Assembly: GCF_019049245.1 (NCBI RefSeq)
Contig: NZ_JAGMUK010000104.1
Location: 62,001-126,000 of the forward strand
Direction of reading: 5' to 3'
Source: Streptomyces sp. AC555_RSS877
Lineage (GTDB): Bacteria > Actinomycetota > Actinomycetes > Streptomycetales > Streptomycetaceae
DNA: 64,000 bases
The number at the start of each line of letters is the position of its first letter. Within the stretch, counting starts at the first letter, position 1. The translations under genes were made by a program, and so were the position numbers. The notes beneath the pieces were generated by a model. That model was given only the letters and a program-made list of their open reading frames with translations, made no database searches and was not told where the DNA came from. Positions 55,262 through 63,610 of this stretch are shown piece by piece.

Positions 55262-57364
55262 GTGACGGAGCAGCCGACCTCCTTCGAACGCCCCCAGGCG
55301 GGCGTCGCCCCCGCGGATCCCCGCGGGGCGCTCCTGCGTACCTCGACGCCGTCGCCTCCGCACAGCGCCGATACGCCGTCGCACGCGCCCGGCGCCGGCG
55401 CCTTACCGGCACAGGCACGTGCCGGCGAGACGCCGCCCGCCTGTCCCGCCACGACGACATCGAGCGGTAAGGACACCAGAGCCGTAGGTACCGACCCCGA
55501 GCACTCCCAGCCCGCCGCCTCCGCGGAGCCCGACACGCACCGTCCGCGGCCCGTGCCCGAGGTGATCCCGGCCCAGCCGGGCGCCGAGAGCGCCACCAGC
55601 GCCGAGCGCCGTACCGGACAAGGGCTGCCGCCCGGCCGGCCCACACCGATGCGGCGGGACGGGGACCGGCTGCGGTTCGTGGGAGCCGCGACCCGGCGGA
55701 TCGCCCGTGGCATCGACCTCGACGAGATCGTGATGGGGCTGTGCCGGGCGACCGTGCCGACCTTCTCCGACGCGATCCTCGTCTATCTGCGCGACCCGCT
55801 GCCGGTCGGCGACGAGCGGCCCACCGGGCCTCTGGTGCTGCGGCTGCGCCGGACCGACCGGATCCCGGAGGAGCGGGACACCGACGGCGGGTTCAGCTCC
55901 GCGCTCCAGGCCGAGCCGTCCGAGCTGGACACGCTCGGCACCGAACTGTGCGAGGTACGGCCCGGCAGCGCGCTCGCCGAGGTGCTGCGCGGGGTGCGTC
56001 CCGTCTTCACCGACACCGAGGACGTACGCGCCGCGCTGGCCGAACTCCTCGGCGACAACTCCGAGTTCGCCGTACCCGCCGGAGAGCGCGCGATCCTCGC
56101 CCCGCTGCGCGGCCGGCGCCGGGTGATCGGCGCCGCGCTGTTCCTGCGCCGCCCGGACCGCATCGCCTTCGAGCCGGACGACCTGCTGGTCGCCGCCCAG
56201 CTCGCCACGCACAGCGCCCTCGGCATCGACAAGGCGGTGCTGTACGGCCGTGAGGCGTACATCGCCGACGAACTGCAGCGCACCATGCTTCCGGAGACAC
56301 TGCCGCGGCCCACGGGCGTGCGGCTGGCGTCCCGCTACCTCCCGGCGGCCGAGACCGCGCGGGTCGGCGGCGACTGGTACGACGCGATCCCGCTGCCGGG
56401 CAGTCGCGTGGCACTGGTGGTCGGTGACGTCATGGGGCACTCGATGACGTCCGCCGCGATCATGGGCCAGCTGCGGACCACCGCGCAGACCCTGGCCGGG
56501 CTCGACCTGCCGCCGCAGGAGGTCCTGCACCACCTCGACGAGCAGGCCCAGCGGCTCGGCACCGACCGCATGGCGACCTGCCTGTACGCCGTCTACGACC
56601 CGGTCGCGCACCGGATCACCATCGCCAACGCCGGCCATCCCCCGCCGGTCCTGCTGCACCTGGGCGGCCGCGCCGAGGTGCTGCGGGTGCCGCCGGGCGC
56701 GCCCATCGGGGTCGGCGGTGTCGACTTCGAGGCCGTGGAGCTGGACGCCCCGGCCGGAGCGACCCTGCTCCTGTACACCGACGGGCTCGTCGAGTCGCGT
56801 CTGCGGGACGTGTGGACCGGGATAGAGCAGCTGCGCGAGAAGCTCGCCGCCACCGCGCAGCTCACGGGACCCGACCATCCGCCGCCCCTCGAGGCGCTGT
56901 GCGACGAGGTCCTCGACATGCTCGGCCCGGGTGACCGGGACGACGACATCGCCCTGCTCGCCGCCCGTTTCGACGGGATCGCGCCGAGTGACGTGGCGTA
57001 CTGGTTCCTGGAGCCGGAGGACGCGGCACCGGGCCGGGCCCGGCGGCTGGCCCGGCGGGCGCTCGCCCGCTGGGGCATGGAGGACATCACCGACTCCGTG
57101 GAGCTGCTGGTCAGCGAGGTCGTGACGAACGCCGTGCGCTACGCGACCCGGCCGATCACACTGCGGCTGCTGCGGACGGACGTGCTGCGCTGCGAGGTCG
57201 GGGACGATGTTCCGCAACTGCCGAGGCTCAGGCAGGCGCGTGCCACGGACGAGGGCGGTCGCGGGCTGTTCCTGGTGAACAAGGTGGCCAGGAGGTGGGG
57301 GGCGACCCGGCTCTCCACCGGCAAGGTGGTCTGGTTCGAGCTCGGGGTGCCGTCCGCTTCCTAG
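55262..57364 (+). CDS. GAF-SpoIIE phosphatase with C-terminal anti-sigma kinase domain
   Basis: 700 residues. A disordered Pro/Ala/Thr-rich N-terminus (about 1-130) precedes a GAF domain (about 140-325), a PP2C/SpoIIE domain (about 335-560; VGGDWYDAIPLP, VVGDVMGHS, YTDGLVESR, DDDIALLAARF) and an HATPase_c domain (about 585-695; LVSEVVTNAVRYA, DEGGRGLFLV). GTG at 55262 has only a weak GGACGGA site. It shares its plan with 15954-18578 but lacks the PAS domains, so the two probably answer different signals. Likely role: controlling anti-anti-sigma phosphorylation. Confidence 0.9.
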   Translation: MTEQPTSFERPQAGVAPADPRGALLRTSTPSPPHSADTPSHAPGAGALPAQARAGETPPACPATTTSSGKDTRAVGTDPEHSQPAASAEPDTHRPRPVPEVIPAQPGAESATSAERRTGQGLPPGRPTPMRRDGDRLRFVGAATRRIARGIDLDEIVMGLCRATVPTFSDAILVYLRDPLPVGDERPTGPLVLRLRRTDRIPEERDTDGGFSSALQAEPSELDTLGTELCEVRPGSALAEVLRGVRPVFTDTEDVRAALAELLGDNSEFAVPAGERAILAPLRGRRRVIGAALFLRRPDRIAFEPDDLLVAAQLATHSALGIDKAVLYGREAYIADELQRTMLPETLPRPTGVRLASRYLPAAETARVGGDWYDAIPLPGSRVALVVGDVMGHSMTSAAIMGQLRTTAQTLAGLDLPPQEVLHHLDEQAQRLGTDRMATCLYAVYDPVAHRITIANAGHPPPVLLHLGGRAEVLRVPPGAPIGVGGVDFEAVELDAPAGATLLLYTDGLVESRLRDVWTGIEQLREKLAATAQLTGPDHPPPLEALCDEVLDMLGPGDRDDDIALLAARFDGIAPSDVAYWFLEPEDAAPGRARRLARRALARWGMEDITDSVELLVSEVVTNAVRYATRPITLRLLRTDVLRCEVGDDVPQLPRLRQARATDEGGRGLFLVNKVARRWGATRLSTGKVVWFELGVPSAS

Positions 57365-57562
57365 TAATGCCTCCTGGTACTGCCTTCCTGGTCGTCCGGC
57401 TTGGTCCGGACGGCCGCGGAAGCGGTACCGGCCGTTCCCCTGCTCGGGTGGCATATGCGGCGCCACCGCGCATGGCGCGTTGCGTGGTCGGATTCCGGAG
57501 CTTGGAATGACTCGCCGGCGCTCCCAAGATCCGGGCGCCCGCAGTCACCCCCAGGAGGATGC

Positions 57563-58036
57563 ATGCCCTCTTCCACCGTCCGCCGCGCCGTGACCGTCGG
57601 CGCCCTGACCACCGCACTGACTCTCTCGCTGTCCGCGCAGGCCTCGGCGGATGCCGGCGACGAGGACATCGTGCGCGTCAAGTACACCGGCGTCACCGCA
57701 CTCGACACGAGCCCCGATGTCATCGCTCCGGGCGACAGCTGGGTCACCTACCTGAGCCTGTACACCCCCAAGCACACGTTCGCCGGCGACGCCAGCTCGC
57801 GGTGCAGCGCCGTGGAGGCCCACGAGAACCGGGTGACCACCCAGTGCACGCGGGTGCTGCGTCTGAAGGACGGGGAGATCACCCTCCACGACCTGATCAC
57901 CCGGGAGGGCAGGCAGCCCGTGACGGCCAAGACCGCCATCGCGGGCGGCACGGGCATCTACAACGACGCCGAAGGAGAGGGCTACATCACCCTGACGGGC
58001 GACAGCGTCCACTTCGACCTCCACGTCGATGACTGA
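57563..58036 (+). CDS. Secreted AOC-barrel/dirigent-like protein, copy 1
   Basis: 157 residues. Signal peptide to about residue 30 (cut near AQASA). The mature domain ends with AKTAIAGGTGIYNDAEGEGY then ITLTGDSVHFDLHV, the glycine-rich GGTGxYxxAxGxGxxTL signature of allene-oxide-cyclase-barrel and dirigent-like proteins. Two conserved Cys (SRCSAVEA and TTQCTRVL) could form a disulphide. AGGAGG lies five bases before the ATG. It is 78 bp upstream of a clear paralogue. Function unknown; the barrel usually binds small hydrophobic ligands. Confidence 0.75.
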   Translation: MPSSTVRRAVTVGALTTALTLSLSAQASADAGDEDIVRVKYTGVTALDTSPDVIAPGDSWVTYLSLYTPKHTFAGDASSRCSAVEAHENRVTTQCTRVLRLKDGEITLHDLITREGRQPVTAKTAIAGGTGIYNDAEGEGYITLTGDSVHFDLHVDD

Positions 58037-58114
58037 CCGGCGCACCGCGCCTGACCGGAATGACTCGCCCATGCTCCGGAACACCTGGGGCACCCTGTTC
58101 GGCCTGGAGGTTTC

Positions 58115-58651
58115 GTGATCAAATCGGCTGCCCGTGGCGTCGTCGTCACCGCCCTCACCACCGCGATCGCCCTTCTCCCGTCGTCGGCACAGGCCGAGGG
58201 GTCGGACAAGGACAACGAGATCGAGAGGGTGGAGCTGACGGGCGTCACCGCGTTCGACACCTCGCCCCAGCACATCCGGACCGGTGACCGCTGGCTGACC
58301 CGTCTGGAGCTCTACACCGAGAACACGGCGAAGAGCGAGAAGAAGAAGCCGAAGAACGAGAAGACGGCGAAGAAGTCGAGCCGGCAGCCGTTGCGCGCCG
58401 GTGACGGTGAGTCGGAGTGCAGCGCGATCCACGTCCGGCACCACGAGGTGACCACGCAGTGCACCCGTGTCCTGCGCCTGAAGAAGGGGACGCTGACGCT
58501 CAGCGACATGATCACCTACAACCCGCACCAGCCCGTGACGGCCAAGACCGCCATCATCGGCGGCACCGGCCATTACCGCTCCGCCTATGGTGACGGCTAC
58601 ATCACCCTGGACGGCGGGTACGTCCACCTGGAGCTCAACGTCGACGAATGA
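58115..58651 (+). CDS. Secreted AOC-barrel/dirigent-like protein, copy 2
   Basis: 178 residues, GTG start with GGAGGT. Signal peptide to about residue 28. It is a paralogue of the upstream gene: both share GVTAxDTSP, both Cys, TTQCTRVLRLK and the AKTAIxGGTGxY signature. It differs by a Lys/Glu-rich insert (about residues 71-92, KSEKKKPKNEKTAKK) absent from copy 1. It ends at a strong terminator, so the pair is one transcription unit. Confidence 0.75.
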   Translation: MIKSAARGVVVTALTTAIALLPSSAQAEGSDKDNEIERVELTGVTAFDTSPQHIRTGDRWLTRLELYTENTAKSEKKKPKNEKTAKKSSRQPLRAGDGESECSAIHVRHHEVTTQCTRVLRLKKGTLTLSDMITYNPHQPVTAKTAIIGGTGHYRSAYGDGYITLDGGYVHLELNVDE

Positions 58652-58663
58652 CGCGGGCCCACC

Positions 58664-58712
58664 ACGCCGGTGCGCAAGACGCTGTTCGCGTCCCGCACCG
58701 GCGTCTTTTTTG
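58664..58712 (+). terminator. Rho-independent terminator of the barrel-protein pair
   Basis: 11-bp perfect stem (58664-58674 with 58694-58704), then CTTTTTTG. One of the clearest terminators in the window. Confidence 0.9.
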
Positions 58713-58754
58713 CCGCCCTTTTCGCCGCCCTCAGCCCTTCAGTCGCTCAGCCCT

Positions 58755-59318
58755 TCAGTCGCTTATGCCGGAGGTTTTCTCGATGAGCCGCGTGAAAACG
58801 ATGAGGGCCCCCATTGCGGGAAGAAGGCCGGCCAGGGTCCACAGGACACAGAATCCCGCTGCCGCCCCGGTCATCATGGGCAGCACTCTCGGGGCATCCT
58901 CGGACACTCCGGCCACGACCAACAGGAAGACAGTGGACAGAATTCCCATGGCGATAATGGTGAAGAACGGCCACAAGTAATTGACGATGGGCAAGATACG
59001 CGCTTTTCTTGCCTTCTTCAGGAAGTTGTTGTCACAGGCTCGCGTGATCATCGCCAGGACGGCGAACACGGACCCGATGACGATACCCACCATGGAGACG
59101 GCGACTCCCAGCGCCTCCTCCATCGGCAGGTCGCCGTCGTGCCCCAGCCAGGCGCCCCCCGCCGCGCCGCATAACGCACTCAGCGGCTCGCCCCACCACC
59201 CGCTCCTCAGGCTCACGTGCACGAGCCTCACGAATTCCTTGAAGTACTTGTCCCCCAACGTGCGCCCACTGGGCTCCTCCGGGTGGGAGTCAAAAACTCT
59301 CGGGTCTTCCCCGTTCAT
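58755..59318 (-). CDS. Four-helix membrane protein of unknown function
   Basis: 187 residues. Four hydrophobic segments: about 44-58, 69-92, 111-135 and 142-170; a polar N-terminus and basic loop NNFLKKARKARILP. The start at 59318 (MNGEDPRV) is preferred; a GTG 12 bases upstream is possible. Weaker codon bias than its neighbours, so it may be an acquired gene. Not recognised. Confidence 0.65.
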   Translation of the reverse strand: MNGEDPRVFDSHPEEPSGRTLGDKYFKEFVRLVHVSLRSGWWGEPLSALCGAAGGAWLGHDGDLPMEEALGVAVSMVGIVIGSVFAVLAMITRACDNNFLKKARKARILPIVNYLWPFFTIIAMGILSTVFLLVVAGVSEDAPRVLPMMTGAAAGFCVLWTLAGLLPAMGALIVFTRLIEKTSGISD

Positions 59319-59350
59319 GAAAGCCCCCACCCGTCGGCAGCCACTTTCAC

Positions 59351-59372
59351 CGAGCCGCGGTCAAGCGGCTCG
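59351..59372 (-). terminator. Possible terminator after the 73-residue hypothetical gene
   Basis: 8-bp stem CGAGCCGC/GCGGCTCG with a 6-base loop, 56 bp past the stop at 59428. Confidence 0.45.
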
Positions 59373-59427
59373 CTTCCCCGGCACCTCGCCCTCCCGCCGA
59401 CTGCACAGGAGGTCGTCACCGTGGTTC

Positions 59428-59649
59428 CTACCTCTCCACTTCTATGACCGACCCGTACGCGTTCATGTCGCGTATGGCGTCGTACAGCGAAGCGCAGCGT
59501 TCGGGAGACTCCTGCCTCGATTCGGATCCTGAAACCCCGGTGGCGCGGTCGAGACGAGCGAGGGTGTTCTCCGGGTCCTGTGCGAGGCCGACGCTGAAGT
59601 CACGTGTGCCGACCTTGCATTCGGCGAGCTCTCGAAGAGAACTGTCCAT
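59428..59649 (-). CDS. Hypothetical small protein
   Basis: 73 residues: MDSSLRELAECKVGTRDFSV, then DRATGVSGSE and ERCASLYDAIRDMNAYG. It has AAAGGTGG seven bases before the ATG and reasonable codon use. No membrane segment or known domain. Same strand as the membrane gene downstream; possibly a unit with it. Confidence 0.5.
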   Translation of the reverse strand: MDSSLRELAECKVGTRDFSVGLAQDPENTLARLDRATGVSGSESRQESPERCASLYDAIRDMNAYGSVIEVER

Positions 59650-59808
59650 GCTCGTGCCACCTTTCATGGTGCGCGCCGGACGGCGCCGCCGGGAAACAGG
59701 GTCAAAACATGGCACAACCATAGGCCGTTACCGCCGATCAGACCCTTCGGGGCGACATTCGAGTGAACTGTGGGTGAACACGCCGTGGCCGGGGGCCCTT
59801 CCCCGTCG

Positions 59809-62094
59809 CTACTGCCCGTCACCCGTGTCGATCGGGTCCTCCGGGATCTCCTCCGTCGGTGGCGTGGTCGTCGGCGTCGCCGATGGAGAGGTCGTCGGGG
59901 TCTGGCTCGGCGTCTCGGAGGGCGGCTTGGACGTCGGCGGTTCGGACGTCGGGGGCCTGGTCGTCGGTGCCTGGGTCGTCGGCTCCCGCGAGGGCGTCTG
60001 CGTCGGCCGCTGAGTGGGCGTCGGCTTCTTCGTCGGCTGGACCGCGGCGCCCTGGTCGGTGTCCAGGTCGAACTTGGAGTTCCTGGCCGAGATACCGAAG
60101 GTGTACGCCGCCCAGATCTGCGCCGGGAAGCCACCGCCGTTGACTCGCTCCTCGCCTCCGGCACCGTACATCTTGGTCTGCGCGCCGGTCTTGACGTCCT
60201 CGCCGAACAGGCCGACGGAGGTGACCAGGTCGGGCGTGTAGCCGGTGAACCAGGCCGACTTGTTGTCGTCGGAGGTGCCCGTCTTGCCGGCGACCGGCCG
60301 GCCGTCGCGCTCGGAGTTCTCGCGGACGGAGGTGCGGGCCGTGCCGTCGTCGATCACGCCGGTCAGGACCGAGGTGACGGTGTCGGCGGTCTCACGGCTG
60401 AGCACCTGGTCGCCGATCGGGTCGGGCAGCTCGACCGTGCGGGTGTTGTGCTCGGCCGACTTGAGGATGGTCGGGGTGACCTTCCTGCCGTGGTTGTCGA
60501 GGGTGGCGTAGACGCCGGCCATCTGCAGCGGGCTGGCGCCCATGGTGCCGAGGGTCTGCGCGGGCACCGCCTTGAGGTCGGCGGTGTCCATGCCGAGCTT
60601 GGCGGCCACCTCGAGGACGTTGTCCATGCCGACGTCGACGCCCAGCTGTGCGAAGACGGAGTTGATGGACTTGTTCATCGCGGTCTGGACGGTGACGTCG
60701 CCGTAGTTCCGGTCGTCCTCGTTCTCCGGCGAGAAGGCGATGTCGCTGCCCTCGACGGGACGCTTGCTGGTGCCGTCGTAGACCGTGCTCGCGGTGATCG
60801 GCTTGCCGTCCTGCGTCTTCGCGTTCTCCTCCAGCGCGGCGGCGAGGATCACCGGCTTGAACGTCGACGCGGGCTGGTAGTCGGCGCGGGTCGCGTTGCT
60901 GCGGAAGTGCTTGTAGTAGTCCTCACCGCCGTACAGCGCGAGTACCTTGCCCGTCTTGGGGTCGACGGACACCGCGCCGGCCTGGATGTTCTTGTCGACC
61001 GACCGCTTCTCGGGGTCGAGCTTGCTGGTCAGCTGGGTCTTGGCCGCCTTCTCCAGCTGGGCCTGCTTCTTCTTGTCGATGTTCAGGGTGATGGTCCAGC
61101 CCTGGTTGTCGACCTGTGCCTCGGCCTCGTCCCGCGAGATGCCCTGCTCCCGCATGAGCTGGTCCTCGAGCTGCCGGTTGGCGAGGTCGACCAGGTAGCC
61201 CTTCTGCCCGTCCAGACCGGGGGCGCCCTTCGGTTCCTTCGGCTTCGGGAACGTCATGGCGTCGCGCTTGGCCTTGCTCAGCCAGCCCTCCTCGACCATG
61301 TTGTCCAGGACGTAGTTCCAGCGCTCCGTCACCAGCTTCCTGCCGGTGTCGCTGGCGGCCGACCAGTCGTACTGGCTGGGGGCTTGGAGCAGTGCGGCGA
61401 GGTAGGCACCCTGCTCGACCTTGAGGTCCTTGGCGTCGACGCGGTAGTAGGCCTGGGCTGCGGCCTGGATGCCGTAGGCGCTGCGGCCGTAGTAGCTGGT
61501 GTTGATGTAGCCCGCGAGGATGTCGTCCTTGGACGTCGTGCGGTCCACCTTCAGCGAGATGACCAGTTCCTTCAGCTTGCGCGTGACGGTCTGGTCCTGG
61601 TTCAGGTAGTAGTTCTTGACGTACTGCTGGGTGATCGTCGAGCCACCCTGCTTGCCCTTGCCGGACAGCGTGTTGATCAGGCCGCGGGCAGTGCCCTTGA
61701 GGTCGACGCCGGCGTCCGTGTAGAAGGTCTTGTTCTCCGCCGCGACGAAGGTGTACTGGACGGGCTTGGGGACGTCGGCGAGATCCACGATCTCGCGGTT
61801 GGTCTCGCCCTTGCGGGTCAGGATCGAGCCGTCGCTGTACTTGTAGACGTTGCTCTGCTGCTGGGCGGCCGCGTTGCCCTTGGGGATGCCCACCATCATG
61901 TACAGCGCGATGAACGATCCGATGCCGAGCAGGCACAGTCCGAAAAAGGTGCCGAGGATCTTCTTCCAGGTGAAGAGCCTGCGTATGACGCTCTTCCCGG
62001 ACTCGCCGCCCGCGGCGGCCGACGAACGGCGGCTCTTGGGCGCCGCGCGGCGACCACCGCGCTGCCGCGCTCGTCTCTCTTCCGCTCGTCCCAT
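59809..62094 (-). CDS. Class A penicillin-binding protein (transglycosylase/transpeptidase)
   Basis: 761 residues. Basic cytoplasmic N-terminus, one membrane helix (about 47-70), GT51 transglycosylase (about 85-265; AAENKTFYTDAG with the catalytic Glu, GGSTITQQYVKNYYL), a linker, and the transpeptidase (about 360-660) with ASTFK, SINS and GKTGTSD motifs. The Asp usually following the catalytic Glu is Asn here, a variant I recall in other Streptomyces enzymes. The C-terminal 75 residues are a Pro/Thr/Ser-rich tail ending acidic, probably spanning the wall. It polymerises and cross-links peptidoglycan. Confidence 0.95.
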   Translation of the reverse strand: MGRAEERRARQRGGRRAAPKSRRSSAAAGGESGKSVIRRLFTWKKILGTFFGLCLLGIGSFIALYMMVGIPKGNAAAQQQSNVYKYSDGSILTRKGETNREIVDLADVPKPVQYTFVAAENKTFYTDAGVDLKGTARGLINTLSGKGKQGGSTITQQYVKNYYLNQDQTVTRKLKELVISLKVDRTTSKDDILAGYINTSYYGRSAYGIQAAAQAYYRVDAKDLKVEQGAYLAALLQAPSQYDWSAASDTGRKLVTERWNYVLDNMVEEGWLSKAKRDAMTFPKPKEPKGAPGLDGQKGYLVDLANRQLEDQLMREQGISRDEAEAQVDNQGWTITLNIDKKKQAQLEKAAKTQLTSKLDPEKRSVDKNIQAGAVSVDPKTGKVLALYGGEDYYKHFRSNATRADYQPASTFKPVILAAALEENAKTQDGKPITASTVYDGTSKRPVEGSDIAFSPENEDDRNYGDVTVQTAMNKSINSVFAQLGVDVGMDNVLEVAAKLGMDTADLKAVPAQTLGTMGASPLQMAGVYATLDNHGRKVTPTILKSAEHNTRTVELPDPIGDQVLSRETADTVTSVLTGVIDDGTARTSVRENSERDGRPVAGKTGTSDDNKSAWFTGYTPDLVTSVGLFGEDVKTGAQTKMYGAGGEERVNGGGFPAQIWAAYTFGISARNSKFDLDTDQGAAVQPTKKPTPTQRPTQTPSREPTTQAPTTRPPTSEPPTSKPPSETPSQTPTTSPSATPTTTPPTEEIPEDPIDTGDGQ

Positions 62095-62279
62095 GAGTCC
62101 GCTCGCTCCGCTTCCTTCTCGGCTGTCACACAGGTTCGTGGCCCGGGTCAGCTCAGCAAGCTAACACCGCCGTATGTGACAAAGGGCCCTCGATCCGGTC
62201 TTTTACGGACGTGACAATCAGCACCTGCGTCCATGGAACCTGACTCCCGAAAGCGCTTCATGGTTGCCGCGGCGGGGTA

Positions 62280-62293
62280 AAGTGATATCACTT
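62280..62293. promoter_or_regulatory. Perfect palindrome upstream of the SPFH gene
   Basis: AAGTGATATCACTT, 36 bp before the SPFH start codon, next to TATACGT that could be a -10 box. Strong candidate operator; the ribbon-helix-helix protein of the same operon is a possible ligand. Confidence 0.6.
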
Positions 62294-62329
62294 AGCTATA
62301 CGTACGTCTTACGAGAACGGGGGGACCAC

Positions 62330-63265
62330 ATGTCCACGCACGACTCCACACCCACCGCCGACCTACCCCGGATGCCCGCCCCACGCGTGCGGGAGTTCGC
62401 CGCGCACAGCATCGGCGGCGCGCTCGCCCTGCTGCTGGGCCTGGTGGGCCTGTTGCTGGGCATCGGGCTGGTCGTGGGCGCTTCGGCGGAAGCCGCGGGC
62501 GGCGCCAAGGCCGCCCTGATCATCCTCGGCATCCTGATCGGCCTCGCCGCCTTCATCGCCATGTGCGGCCTGAACACGGTCGCGCCGGGCGAGGCCCGGG
62601 TGGTCCAGCTCTTCGGGCGCTACCGGGGGACGATCCGCGAGGACGGGCTGCGCTGGGTGAACCCGTTCACCTCCCGCGAGAAGATCTCCACCCGCGTCCG
62701 CAACCACGAGACGGCCGTTCTCAAGGTCAACGACGCCTACGGCAACCCGATCGAGCTCGCCGCGGTCGTGGTGTGGCGGGTCGAGGACACCGCGCAGGCC
62801 ACCTTCGAGGTGGACGACTTCCTGGAGTTCGTCTCCACCCAGACCGAGGCGGCGGTACGGCACATCGCCATCGAGTACCCGTACGACGCCCACGAGGAGG
62901 ACGGCCTCTCGCTGCGCGGCAACGCCGAGGAGATCACCGAGAAGCTGGCCGTCGAACTGCACGCGCGCGTGGAGGCGGCCGGCGTCTCCATCATCGAGTC
63001 CCGCTTCACGCACCTCGCGTACGCCCCCGAGATCGCCTCGGCGATGCTCCAGCGGCAGCAGGCCGGGGCGGTCGTCGCGGCGCGGCGGGAAATCGTGGAC
63101 GGAGCGGTGGGCATGGTCGAGGCGGCGCTCGCCCGGATCTCCGAGCGGGGCATCGTGGAGCTGGACGACGAACGGAGGGCGGCGATGGTGTCCAACCTGA
63201 TGGTGGTGCTGTGCGGCGACCGGGCACCGCAGCCGGTCCTGAACACGGGGACCCTCTACCAGTGA
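62330..63265 (+). CDS. SPFH-domain (stomatin/flotillin-like) membrane protein
   Basis: 311 residues. Two N-terminal membrane helices (about 26-50 and 60-82), then the SPFH/PHB domain (about 85-265): VAPGEARVVQLFGRYRGTI, GLRWVNPF, KVNDAYGNPIELAAVVVWRV, VRHIAIEYPYD. The C-terminal helix RQQAGAVVAARREIVDGAVGM is the usual oligomerisation region. GGGGGG before the ATG at 62330; an upstream in-frame start overlaps the promoter and is rejected. Such proteins form membrane scaffolds. The stop overlaps the next start (GTGA), so it is coupled to the ribbon-helix-helix protein. Confidence 0.9.
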   Translation: MSTHDSTPTADLPRMPAPRVREFAAHSIGGALALLLGLVGLLLGIGLVVGASAEAAGGAKAALIILGILIGLAAFIAMCGLNTVAPGEARVVQLFGRYRGTIREDGLRWVNPFTSREKISTRVRNHETAVLKVNDAYGNPIELAAVVVWRVEDTAQATFEVDDFLEFVSTQTEAAVRHIAIEYPYDAHEEDGLSLRGNAEEITEKLAVELHARVEAAGVSIIESRFTHLAYAPEIASAMLQRQQAGAVVAARREIVDGAVGMVEAALARISERGIVELDDERRAAMVSNLMVVLCGDRAPQPVLNTGTLYQ

Positions 63266-63516
63266 CGGATCCCTCCGAGGGGCAGGCCCCTCAGCGTCGG
63301 CCGCAGCAGCGCAAGCAGGTGCTGCTGCGGCTGGACCCCGCGGTGTACGAGGCGCTCGCCCGGTGGGCCGGGGACGAGCTGCGGTCGGCGAACGCGCAGA
63401 TCGAGTTCCTGTTGCGGAAGGCGCTGGCCGACGCGGGGCGGCTGCCGAGGGAGACCGGCCCCCTGCCCCGCCGGGGGCGTCCGCCCGGGGGTTCGGGGCC
63501 TGTCGCAGAACCGTGA
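63262..63516 (+). CDS. Ribbon-helix-helix (Arc/CopG-like) protein
   Basis: 84 residues, GTG start. KQVLLRLDPAVYEALARWAG then ELRSANAQIEFLLRKAL is a strand-helix-helix pattern of Arc-type DNA-binding proteins; the tail is basic and Pro/Gly-rich. Overlap with the SPFH gene suggests a joint role. It may repress the operon at the palindrome 62280-62293 or act as a membrane-scaffold cofactor; the sequence favours DNA binding. Confidence 0.8.
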   Translation: MTDPSEGQAPQRRPQQRKQVLLRLDPAVYEALARWAGDELRSANAQIEFLLRKALADAGRLPRETGPLPRRGRPPGGSGPVAEP

Positions 63517-63570
63517 CAATCGGCTCCCACCTGCACGGTCGTACGGTCCGCGGTGGACTACACACTCAAG

Positions 63571-63598
63571 GTATACATGAGGGGTATACACCCCATGT
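63571..63598. promoter_or_regulatory. Candidate PadR operator/promoter
   Basis: GTATAC occurs at 63571-63576 and 63584-63589 (13-bp spacing), inside an inverted repeat ACATG-N14-CATGT (63575-63598). PadR proteins often bind ATGT/ACAT dyads and repress their own genes. Confidence 0.5.
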
Positions 63599-63610
63599 AC
63601 AGTCCTCCCC

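Noticed and set aside
55083..55265. 60-codon frame overlapping the second SpoIIE gene start by GTGA
   Set aside because: Third-position GC is low for this genome and no domain is visible; a leader or promoter region is more likely, though the overlap is suggestive.
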